From: a virus
Reading direction: 5' to 3' (one strand)
Virus record (IMG/VR): IMGVR_UViG_3300020411_003715
Span: 116,107-180,106 of that record
DNA: 64,000 bases
The position numbers and the translations under genes were made by a program. The notes under the pieces were generated by a model. It was not told the DNA's origin and made no database searches. It saw only the letters and a list, made by a program, of their open reading frames with translations. Shown here in pieces: positions 51,140 through 58,448 of the stretch; within the stretch, counting starts at the first letter, position 1; every line of letters begins with the position of its first letter.

Positions 51140-53006
51140 CCCCGTACTTGCTTGACGTTTCCAAAGGAACTGCCAAGTCAAAGTCAAAGGGATGCATCAT
51201 TAGGTCTCTGATGCGGTCGTTAAATTCTTTGTCATCTACGTACTCATCAGGAACTTCAAACACGATCTCATCGTGTACCTGAATCACCATTCGCGTGCCT
51301 GATGCCGTGATCAGGGGGTCTTCCCAGATACGAACCATGGCCATCTTTGTAATATCTGCCGCAGAGCCCTGGATTGGAGAGTTTTTTACTTTCCTCTCGG
51401 CCTGGGCTTGGTCTGACCCAACTCGGGAACTCAGCCCCGGCACAAGCCTTCTTCGGCCGAGAATTGTTGAACAGTGTCCCGAGCGCCTTGCGGATGAGAT
51501 TGCTGACTTAAAGTACTTTGTAACTTTAGGGAACGCCGCGAAGTATTGCCGAATCAGCATTCTTGCTTCGTCCGTAGAGCACCCCAATGTTGCGCCGAGA
51601 GCCCCGGCCCCCTGCCCGTACATGAGACCAAAGTTAATAGCCTTCGCGCCTTTTCTGTGGGAGAGTAGCCTGCGGTCGTATTCACTCAGGTCTTCGTCGT
51701 TATCATCACGTTCCCTGGCCAACATAATATGCTCATACGGTACTTTGAACATTTTAGCAGCCGTAGATGAGTGGACGTCCATGCCGCCAATAATAGCCTC
51801 GGACAAGGTTTCATCTTCAGAGAAGTGGGCAAGGATTCTCATCTCAAGCTGCGCGTAATCTGACGCGAGAAGTCGATGGCCCGGACTGGGCAGATAGGCA
51901 GACCGTATGTATGGGGGCTGGTTCTGAAGGTTTGGCGCGGATGAGCTGAGTCGTCCCGTCCGAGCCCCAGTCTGATTGAAAGACGCGTGGATGCGTCCAC
52001 CCCGGTGAATCTTTTCAAGAAGATTAGATATGTAGGTGCCGAGCTTTTTATCCAGGTCCCGGTAGTGCAGTAGCCTCTCGGCGTATTCACAGCCAGCGCT
52101 TTTCCATTTGCCCAGAACTTCTTTGTTAAGCTGAGGTTTCCCTTTTTCCGTGTAGGATATTGGGGACCGGCCCAGATCGTTGAAAAAGAAATTACCCATT
52201 TGATCGTTACTGTTTAGGTTCACATAAAGCTTGCCAGTCGCCCGCCCAAACCACTTCTGTATGTCTAGAAGCTCTTCCTCGATCAGAGGGGCTTGAGAGA
52301 GAAGTGCGTCTTTGTCGATAAGAACGCCTGTGCGCTCCATTTCCCAAAGAACTCTCGTAAAAGGAACCTCAGTTTCTAGGTAATAGTCCCAGAGTGTTGG
52401 GTATGTGTCCGCGTCAATATTAATCCCTAATAACTCCTCCCTAAGCTCAAAGAAAAGCTTGTAGGTAGCGTATGCATCTAGAGAGGCGTAGTTAGTTACT
52501 ATTTGCTCATTTTCGTCATCGAGGAGAACTTCGTGAAGCTTCCTTTTTCGCAACATTTTTCCGAAAACAGCCTTAAACGGGACCATCTCGATGCCCAAGT
52601 ATCTTTCCGATAAATATTTCAAATCGTGCGGAAGGGTGTCATCCGCCAGAGCGTGCATGACCATGGTGTCGAACACGCGGTAATGGTTTCGATTGGCGTG
52701 CCGGTTCACATCTATGCCGGAGTTAAGGAGCATCCAGCAGTCAAAGTTTGCGTTGTGCATTACTAGTTTTATTTCTGGATGCTCAAGCATTTCCTTGAAG
52801 TAGGGGATGACCTCTGGCCATACGGCCCAACGTTCTTCCCCATCACTCAGGGCTAAAATTATTGCGCGATCCTTTTGCCGGGAGAGACCTGTGGTCTCCG
52901 TGTCCACGGCGACTATTTTCTTAGATTGGAGCCGTTCTGCCGCAGCAATAGCCTCTTCCGGCTCTCGGACGCAGATCGGCTCTGGGAGTATTGAGAACAT
53001 CCCCAT
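51117..53006 (-). CDS. polA: Family A DNA polymerase (PolA type) with 3'-5' exonuclease
   Basis: The product has 629 aa. The proofreading domain has VAVDTETTGLS (exo I), HNANFD (exo II) and the YASLDAY region (exo III), with all acidic metal ligands kept. The polymerase domain has motif A DYAQLEMRILAHFS, motif B RKGAKAINFGLMYGQGAG and motif C VHDEIVFEVPD. The residue equal to E. coli Phe762 is Phe, so discrimination against dideoxynucleotides should be normal for this site. There is no 5' nuclease domain, which explains the shorter length than E. coli Pol I (928 aa). It is the phage replicase. GGAGG lies 9 nt before ATG. A structured RNA candidate lies just upstream. Confidence 0.95.
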   Translation of the reverse strand: MGMFSILPEPICVREPEEAIAAAERLQSKKIVAVDTETTGLSRQKDRAIILALSDGEERWAVWPEVIPYFKEMLEHPEIKLVMHNANFDCWMLLNSGIDVNRHANRNHYRVFDTMVMHALADDTLPHDLKYLSERYLGIEMVPFKAVFGKMLRKRKLHEVLLDDENEQIVTNYASLDAYATYKLFFELREELLGINIDADTYPTLWDYYLETEVPFTRVLWEMERTGVLIDKDALLSQAPLIEEELLDIQKWFGRATGKLYVNLNSNDQMGNFFFNDLGRSPISYTEKGKPQLNKEVLGKWKSAGCEYAERLLHYRDLDKKLGTYISNLLEKIHRGGRIHASFNQTGARTGRLSSSAPNLQNQPPYIRSAYLPSPGHRLLASDYAQLEMRILAHFSEDETLSEAIIGGMDVHSSTAAKMFKVPYEHIMLARERDDNDEDLSEYDRRLLSHRKGAKAINFGLMYGQGAGALGATLGCSTDEARMLIRQYFAAFPKVTKYFKSAISSARRSGHCSTILGRRRLVPGLSSRVGSDQAQAERKVKNSPIQGSAADITKMAMVRIWEDPLITASGTRMVIQVHDEIVFEVPDEYVDDKEFNDRIRDLMMHPFDFDLAVPLETSSKYGDNWLECK

Positions 53007-53030
53007 AAGTACTTACCTCCAAAGTAAATG

Positions 53031-53105
53031 TGTTGGGCCCGCGACTGTCCGTCACGAAGACGGAGCAATCTCTCAGAGCCCCGCCATACAGGCGCGAGCC
53101 CAACA
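53031..53105 (-). ncRNA. Candidate structured RNA element between SSB-like and polymerase genes
   Basis: Two 13-nt arms (53093-53105 and 53031-53043 in transcript order) pair with one G-U wobble and enclose 49 nt. Inside, TCCGTC/GACGGA forms a 6-bp hairpin with a UUCGU loop (53048-53064). A 4-bp CGCC/GGCG hairpin (loop UGUAU) and a GGGC/GCUC stem are also possible, giving a cloverleaf-like shape if the outer helix is 11 bp. The element starts 10 nt after the upstream stop and ends 17 nt before the polymerase SD. No T-run follows, so it is not a normal terminator. It is not a tRNA: no T-arm pairing or anticodon arm fits. Function unknown. Confidence 0.5.
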
Positions 53106-53115
53106 GTGTTAGAGA

Positions 53116-54267
53116 TTAGAACGGGACTGAGTCTGAGTCCTCCTCGTCATGTCCCGCCTCATAGTGATTATCTAGAATGCTCTGTGCGGAGCCATCGAAG
53201 GGGTTGTGTCGCCCCATCGCTCTAGCTTGGTCATCAAGGCTTTGCATGCCGAGAAAGTAATTAAAGTCAAAAGGCTCAAGGTCCTCTTGAGGAACATCAG
53301 ACGTGGCAACGGTGTCAGCCGCCTCAAACCCAGCGATTTGGTAGGACACCCGACCGCCAACTTGGTCTGCGCGGAGAACAATGTCGCAATCCTTCCAATC
53401 AAGTTGGATAGGGTTTCCGCATCCCTCTTCGTAGGTCTTCCTGCTTCCGTGACCCTTAGGGTGCACGCATTCGACGACAGGCGTGGCCATACCAATGTAA
53501 CCGCAGGATGAACACTCAACAGGGCTTGTCCTGAGGACCTCTTCGTCGCTGGGATCGATCTCTTCTTCTTGGTGGTTTGCCATCACAAACTCACACTCTG
53601 GGCACGCGTATGCGTAGGTGCTTATCTCGCCCTTTTCGCAATTAGCGCACTTATTTCCGATCTCAGCCAACTTCTCAAGAAGTTGCCTCTTCTGACCGGG
53701 CCAAAGCTCCCACCAAAGCTTTCTTCCGAATACGATTTCGTAACCCTCATGCGCCGAGGATGGATGTGAGATCCTTCCGTTTCGATCTGGCGCGGGCACG
53801 CGCTCGTATGTGAAGTACTCGTAACCCTTCTCAGAGGTGTGGGGAATCTTGTAGAAGTCCTCCATGACAAAGACCGATACGGCGCACTTCTCGTCCGCCC
53901 AGAAATCCTCCTTCTCCTCCTCTGCGCAATAGTAGTAAAGCACGCAAGGTAAGGCGCGCTCTGTATTCCATGCGTTGGAGATGATTTGCCGCTTTTGGCC
54001 CTGAGGCGTGGTTACCCACTTAGCGTAATACTTGTAGAAGGTTTGGTTTTCTTCGGTTGGGATGATTCTTACACGAGTCTCGTTCTCATCAGGACGAAAC
54101 TTGTAGTCGCGCATTCGAAACTTCCATGCTGGTGGCTTTCTGGGCTCGAAGCCACCTCCAGCACCGCCACCGAACTTCTTTCCGCCGCCACTCTTCTTGG
54201 CGAGCATCTTTTGTCGAATCTTCGACTCTTTCTGTTGCTTGTGAAAATCTTCAAAACTAATAGGCAT
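53116..54267 (-). CDS. gp32-like ssDNA-binding protein with zinc ribbons
   Basis: The product has 383 aa. The start is a Lys/Gly-rich basic stretch (KKSGGGKKFGGGAGGG). About 48-190 is a beta-barrel-like region with aromatic residues (RIIPTEENQTFYKYYAKWVT) and YEIVFGRKLWWELWP. C-x2-C pairs follow (KCANC, ACPEC, VECSSC), enough for one or two zinc ribbons. The protein ends in an acidic tail (DEEDSDSVPF) whose final D-S-V-P-F copies the D-D-I-P-F end of bacterial SSB, the docking site for replication partners. T4 gp32 has a similar order: basic N terminus, OB fold with zinc, acidic tail. Role: ssDNA protection at the phage fork. Confidence 0.7.
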   Translation of the reverse strand: MPISFEDFHKQQKESKIRQKMLAKKSGGGKKFGGGAGGGFEPRKPPAWKFRMRDYKFRPDENETRVRIIPTEENQTFYKYYAKWVTTPQGQKRQIISNAWNTERALPCVLYYYCAEEEKEDFWADEKCAVSVFVMEDFYKIPHTSEKGYEYFTYERVPAPDRNGRISHPSSAHEGYEIVFGRKLWWELWPGQKRQLLEKLAEIGNKCANCEKGEISTYAYACPECEFVMANHQEEEIDPSDEEVLRTSPVECSSCGYIGMATPVVECVHPKGHGSRKTYEEGCGNPIQLDWKDCDIVLRADQVGGRVSYQIAGFEAADTVATSDVPQEDLEPFDFNYFLGMQSLDDQARAMGRHNPFDGSAQSILDNHYEAGHDEEDSDSVPF

Positions 54268-54268
54268 C

Positions 54269-55252
54269 TTATCTTCCTCTCGTTGTTGGCCAGGGCTTTA
54301 GCGCCCCCTCTATAGCCAGTTTTACTTGTGTGGACGTTAAGTCGTCCGGTGATATCGGATCGCTGGTCCTATAATCAGCAACCCGAACTGTTATGCCAGA
54401 TAGCTGGCGTGCAATCTTCTTAGTGGCCTCCCTGCCTGCGTCATCATTGTCTAAGAACAGGACGACAGAGTTTGTCACCCGCTGTAGCAGAACAACCTGC
54501 TCGTTACTCATGCTTGCGCCCAATAAAGCGACACTGTCAACGTACCCTGCTTGGATACACCACAGACAAGCCTTGAAACCCTCGCACACGATAACGGGCA
54601 TGTCAATATCTGTATACATCCTTCTGGCGTAGAACTTGTCCAGGCCGTACAGGAGCTTTCTTTTATTGAGCGCATAGCCCGGTAACAATTCGTGAAACTC
54701 AGATCTATAAATTTTATATCTTGGGTGTTCACCGCGAACAGTTCTCCCGGAAACTCCCACAAGGTCGCCGCTGTGACTCCTGAGAGCGAACGTCACCCGC
54801 TTCCTCTTTCTGTCGAACCCGACGTCGTACTTCTTGAGAAGACTCAAGTCGAACCCGGCATCAAGAAGCATCTTCGGTGCGTACTCAAACAGACCGAGAG
54901 CTGCCTCCGGAAGAGTGTCCATCTTGAAATCCATACCAAGAATAGGGTCTTTGCGCTCTTCCCTCTCTGATTTAAGTTCCGCCTTTATGGCGTCGATCAG
55001 AGAGGGGCCAACGTGTAGATCCCTAAGGAGGCCCGTCAGGGTCCACCCCCGGTTGCAAGTATGACAGAATGACATACCTACATGCCTGGACGAGGTCTCC
55101 GGACCGACATAAACGTAGAAAGACGGTTTCTGCTCTTTTCCTTCTTTATGGAAAGGGCAGTGCGCCGCTACGTTGTTTGCCGGAGCCTCCTGCTCCGAGA
55201 AGCGTATATAACCGGATAATATTGAATGAACTTCTTCCTTAGACAGGCCCAT
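54269..55252 (-). CDS. DnaG-type DNA primase
   Basis: The product has 327 aa. CHC2 zinc finger: Cys32 and His35 (HCPFH), Cys63 and Cys66 (FCHTC), the ssDNA template reader. Toprim domain: Glu224 (VIVCEG) and Asp268/Asp270 (LFLDNDDAG), which bind the catalytic metal. The N-terminal zinc and Toprim parts are present, while the C-terminal helicase-binding domain of cellular DnaG is missing, as usual for phages. It lies between the helicase and SSB-like genes, with 1 nt to the latter. It makes primers for the lagging strand. Confidence 0.9.
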   Translation of the reverse strand: MGLSKEEVHSILSGYIRFSEQEAPANNVAAHCPFHKEGKEQKPSFYVYVGPETSSRHVGMSFCHTCNRGWTLTGLLRDLHVGPSLIDAIKAELKSEREERKDPILGMDFKMDTLPEAALGLFEYAPKMLLDAGFDLSLLKKYDVGFDRKRKRVTFALRSHSGDLVGVSGRTVRGEHPRYKIYRSEFHELLPGYALNKRKLLYGLDKFYARRMYTDIDMPVIVCEGFKACLWCIQAGYVDSVALLGASMSNEQVVLLQRVTNSVVLFLDNDDAGREATKKIARQLSGITVRVADYRTSDPISPDDLTSTQVKLAIEGALKPWPTTRGR

Positions 55253-56656
55253 TTAGTCACTCAGGTCTTCGTCGATCTCGTCTGGATCGCGCTCAGCCCT
55301 TGATCTGTCCATAATGGGACTGGTGACTTCAGGCGTCGGTTCAATCTCTGCTTCAGACCCCTCCTCTTCCTCGTGAACATCGTTGATGGCGTACAGTGTG
55401 TCGTGCGCGTAATCAAAATTTTCACAAGCAAGAGCGTGGATCGTAAATCCGTCATCGGTAGTCTCTCTTGCTGCCGCAAGGTGCAGGCTTATTTCCTGCT
55501 TAGCCTTATGGTACACAAGCCTTATTCCGACATCGCAATCCATAACAGCGCCAGTGTTCATTGCTAGTGAAGCTGTGCCTCTGGACTTATTGTATTTATA
55601 CGCAGACCTCTCATTCTCTTGCAGGATTGCCATGATGGGGATGCCGGTTGTTTTGGCGATCTGCTTTATCTGCCTATTAATGGCAGAAAGAACCTTCCAG
55701 TCTAGCGCATTTGAGCCTGAGTTTATGCCCGGAAGTTCAAGCATGTACGAGGAGTCCAGCAAAACAAACTCAGGCCTATAGGTGTCTATCTTTCTTCGTA
55801 TCTCTGCGGGGCCTCCGGGAGACCCGTCTGGCCGGTCGCAATCCGTGAAGATGATCTCCCCACGAAAGTCATCAGCGCAATGCTGAGCTACGGTTTCTAG
55901 ATAGTGGGCCTGCTCAATAGTTGAGAGACTTCCCTTCTTTAGGCGCGTATAGTTAACCTTGGCGTTGATAGCGGTAATCCTTCTGCGCATCTGGTCCCAG
56001 GTCATCTCCTTGCTATAGACAAGAACCCGGTGCCCCGCCCTGAAAAGCTTTGCCGCCACAATTAAACCAAACCAAGTTTTCATTGATTTTGGCAAGGCCC
56101 AACACATGATAAAGTCACCGGGCTGGATGCCCTGCGTGGCTTGGTTCATCCTTGCCCACGGCCAAGGCATCCCCGTCAGGCCCTCGGTATCCCCAGTCCT
56201 TCTAAGCTCTGCGATAGTCTCCTCAAGCGCTACATCGCTAAAGGTTACGTCAGTTGTCGCTGAAGCCTTTTCTTGGAGGCTTCCAAGGGTGTCATGGATA
56301 TCCGAGAGGGCGGAAAACGGGTTTGCGCGTGAGTCCTCCTGCCACTTCATCATGGCCTTGTCCACCTCTCGGTGAACGAAGGCCCCTTTGATCTTCTCGC
56401 AAAGATCCTTAAGGTTTTCTACTGGCGTCGGGAGGTCTAGCCCGGGAAATTGCTCAATAAGAGATTGCTCGCTGGGAACGAAGCCAAAATTGTTCGGCCT
56501 TCGGTAGTGAGCATCTATTGTTGAGTATATTGACTTGGCCTCCATACTCCCAAGGGAGCGAAACTGGATTCCCTGACGAAGGGCCTCCTCCCACGCCTCG
56601 GCCGGCTTTTCGGCGCGAACTATGGATGATATTAGCTGTAGCTCCCAATTTGCCAT
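55253..56656 (-). CDS. DnaB-like replicative helicase with atypical P-loop
   Basis: The product has 467 aa. A helical N-terminal domain (1-140) is followed by a RecA-type core. MPWPWARMNQATQGIQPGDF opens the core; WALPKSMKTWFG (186-197) is the P-loop, with Met192 where Gly is usual (G-K-T to M-K-T). Walker B is FVLLDSSYML, and later motifs include ILQENERSA and the arginine-finger region. The acidic C-terminal tail (about 425-467) is not typical of DnaB. It unwinds DNA ahead of the polymerase with the neighbouring primase. Coupled to the upstream gene by TAATG, with GAGGAG 5 nt upstream. Confidence 0.85.
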   Translation of the reverse strand: MANWELQLISSIVRAEKPAEAWEEALRQGIQFRSLGSMEAKSIYSTIDAHYRRPNNFGFVPSEQSLIEQFPGLDLPTPVENLKDLCEKIKGAFVHREVDKAMMKWQEDSRANPFSALSDIHDTLGSLQEKASATTDVTFSDVALEETIAELRRTGDTEGLTGMPWPWARMNQATQGIQPGDFIMCWALPKSMKTWFGLIVAAKLFRAGHRVLVYSKEMTWDQMRRRITAINAKVNYTRLKKGSLSTIEQAHYLETVAQHCADDFRGEIIFTDCDRPDGSPGGPAEIRRKIDTYRPEFVLLDSSYMLELPGINSGSNALDWKVLSAINRQIKQIAKTTGIPIMAILQENERSAYKYNKSRGTASLAMNTGAVMDCDVGIRLVYHKAKQEISLHLAAARETTDDGFTIHALACENFDYAHDTLYAINDVHEEEEGSEAEIEPTPEVTSPIMDRSRAERDPDEIDEDLSD

Positions 56657-56943
56657 TAGAACTCCTCAATAAGGCTTTTAGGTTTCTCCGGCTTACTGGT
56701 CGCCGCTTCCTCTGAAACGGTACTTACCACAACCTCCTCCACTGCCTTTAGCAAATCCTCTGCTATCTCGGTCAAATCTTCAGGGAGGTCTTCTATTTCC
56801 ATATTACCAACGGGCCGACCGTCAGCCATCAAACCAAGCTTGGCGCTTAGTATGGGTCTGTGGGTTGGCCCATGGAACATCTTCGTTACAACCACTTGGT
56901 AACAGTGGAGGCCATCGACTTTTGACTTTTTGATTTCAATCAT
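56656..56943 (-). CDS. Small acidic protein, unknown
   Basis: Not recognised. The product has 95 aa, with AAGGA 7 nt before ATG; overlaps the upstream gene by 8 bp. Strands first (GLHCYQVVVTKMFHGPTHRP), then an acidic helix (DLTEIAEDLLKAVEEVV) and a charged tail. Position directly before the helicase gene suggests a helper in replication; unproven. Confidence 0.7.
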   Translation of the reverse strand: MIEIKKSKVDGLHCYQVVVTKMFHGPTHRPILSAKLGLMADGRPVGNMEIEDLPEDLTEIAEDLLKAVEEVVVSTVSEEAATSKPEKPKSLIEEF

Positions 56944-57355
56944 CGAATTTTCCTTTATATAGCCTCTCTCGGATGTCGCTAACGTGCCCGAGGACCGCCC
57001 CGCCGATGTGCTCTCTGGACGCTTCCCAGGCTAGGTCATAAGCCATGCTATGCCCCGCAGTAACGCCCTCCTGCGTTTGGTCGCATTTGACTGTCACTGA
57101 CGAGAAAACTTCTACACTGTAAGGGACCTTGTCCCACTGCCCGTCACCATAGCGAACAGAGTCAGAGACTTTTGTGCTTACGCTTGCGGTGACAGAAGCG
57201 ACCTCATGCCCGTCAGTGACTAACGTGCTTATGGGTATCTGCTCCTCAACTCTTTCAGACATATCCTTCTCCTCAAAGTTTGCGTCTTTGTAAGCCTTTC
57301 GGACAGTTACCGTCCTATCGGCGTACCCTTCTGGTTGTTTCGGTTTGTATGGCAT
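56936..57355 (-). CDS. Conserved-type phage protein of the replication module
   Basis: Not firmly recognised. The 139-aa product is strand-rich in the middle (VASVTASVSTKVSDSVRYG, VEVFSSVTVKCDQT), then has a helix (MAYDLAWEASREHIGGAVLG). A beta sheet with a helix at the end is common to a family of phage proteins found beside UDG-like and helicase genes. GGTGGG lies 6 nt before ATG. Likely an accessory protein of DNA metabolism. Confidence 0.65.
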   Translation of the reverse strand: MPYKPKQPEGYADRTVTVRKAYKDANFEEKDMSERVEEQIPISTLVTDGHEVASVTASVSTKVSDSVRYGDGQWDKVPYSVEVFSSVTVKCDQTQEGVTAGHSMAYDLAWEASREHIGGAVLGHVSDIRERLYKGKFDD

Positions 57356-57357
57356 TG

Positions 57358-57789
57358 TTAGCCCACCTTGACAGAAATTTCCTTCGGCGCAAGAACCTTG
57401 GGGGAACCAAACTTCTTGGATCGTGCGGGCTCAACCTGCTCGATCTTGAAGGCACCAGTGATTAGCCCGTTCTCGATCACCTTATTGTCCACGCGACCTA
57501 CGACCCCTGGAGTCTGAAGAACTTCTGCAGGGAGTTTGTGCGCTTCGTATTTCCAAGACTCAGGAGCCTTTGTTCTCCGGAAGCTTTGGTACGAAAACTG
57601 TTCCTGCCCGTCCACCGCTCGAACAGAGTCTTTCGCATCAGCGAGGAGACGATTATACCGCTCACTCAGGTCATAAAAGATATCGAAAACCTGCTGGTTA
57701 TCTTCGATAAACTCTTTGATGGCGTTGCGAGCATCCTCGAACGCGTCTACAGCCTCATCGGCTTTCTTTTTTGTTGTCTTAAAACTCAT
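57358..57789 (-). CDS. Small protein with N-terminal coiled coil
   Basis: Not recognised. The product has 143 aa, with AAGGAG 7 nt before ATG; overlaps the UDG-like gene by 4 bp (ATGA). Residues 1-60 form a coiled coil (KKKADEAVDAFEDARNAIKE). The rest is strand-rich and basic (IEQVEPARSKKFGSPKVLAP). Gene order UDG-like, this, next, helicase looks like a conserved unit. Confidence 0.7.
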   Translation of the reverse strand: MSFKTTKKKADEAVDAFEDARNAIKEFIEDNQQVFDIFYDLSERYNRLLADAKDSVRAVDGQEQFSYQSFRRTKAPESWKYEAHKLPAEVLQTPGVVGRVDNKVIENGLITGAFKIEQVEPARSKKFGSPKVLAPKEISVKVG

Positions 57790-58448
57790 TGTTTTTCTCC
57801 TTGTTCAGAAAGTATTAGTGCGACCTTAAGCCCCTCTCGAAGGCTTTCGAGAGTCTTATTCCACATACCTCCCGAGTTTTGTGATGTGTTTCTGTATAGT
57901 TGGTTTATTGATGGTAGTGGCATGATAGGGACGGCGTACTCAACAAGCTCGCCCTGTATAAACCCCTCCACCACACGACCATTAACAATGGATTGCTTTG
58001 GGTAGAGGGCTTTTACAGCCGAACTCCCGAATGCGAATACAATGTAAGGCTCTATGCGACTAAGCTCCCCATGGAGTCTTTCGCGGCAGGCTTTCGCCTC
58101 CGATAGCTTTGGCGCTGGGAGCATCTCAATTCTCCCACGTGCGCGAGGAATCAGAGATCCTGTTGGGCAAGACACAACTGGTGTTGTCCACACGGCGCTT
58201 GGGGATATCCCGGCCCGCTTAAGGAGCGTCACCAGAACTTTCCCCTCCCCACCGGATAATATATCTCCAGTCGCCGCGCCTGATGGCCCTACCCGGTCTA
58301 TGACGGCGACGATCTTTGTGTCGACCCGACCTTTGCCACGAATCATAACTTTTCTGTTCTCGTGGAGAGGGCACCTTGAGCAATTTCGGTACTCAAAGTT
58401 TAGATCTTCAATTTTCGTCACTACCGATGTTCTTGAATCTGAATCCAT
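57786..58448 (-). CDS. Family-4 uracil-DNA glycosylase-like protein, catalytic motifs altered
   Basis: The product has 220 aa. The four Fe-S cysteines are kept: Cys23 and Cys26 (NCSRCP), Cys94 (VVSCP) and Cys121 (KACRER). Other family marks are EGKVLVTLLKRAGI, VWTTPVVSCP and FAFGSSAVKALYP. The motif GEAPG is IDRVGPSG here (50-57), and the HPS motif is LPS (178-180), so residues used to activate water and contact the base are changed. It may bind uracil or another base or DNA structure without glycosylase activity. ATG 58448 has a weak SD and overlaps the helicase by 41 bp; GTG about 27 nt downstream is an alternative. Confidence 0.75.
   Translation of the reverse strand: MDSDSRTSVVTKIEDLNFEYRNCSRCPLHENRKVMIRGKGRVDTKIVAVIDRVGPSGAATGDILSGGEGKVLVTLLKRAGISPSAVWTTPVVSCPTGSLIPRARGRIEMLPAPKLSEAKACRERLHGELSRIEPYIVFAFGSSAVKALYPKQSIVNGRVVEGFIQGELVEYAVPIMPLPSINQLYRNTSQNSGGMWNKTLESLREGLKVALILSEQGEKQ

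Noticed and set aside
51295-51858. 187-codon plus-strand frame within the polymerase gene
   Set aside because: Antisense to the strongly conserved polymerase motifs A and B; no SD; no independent support.
53031-53105. tRNA gene
   Set aside because: Length (75 nt) and outer stem suggest a tRNA, but the stem is too long (11-13 bp), there is no T-arm before the 3' acceptor strand, no clear anticodon arm, and no CCA or proper D-loop.
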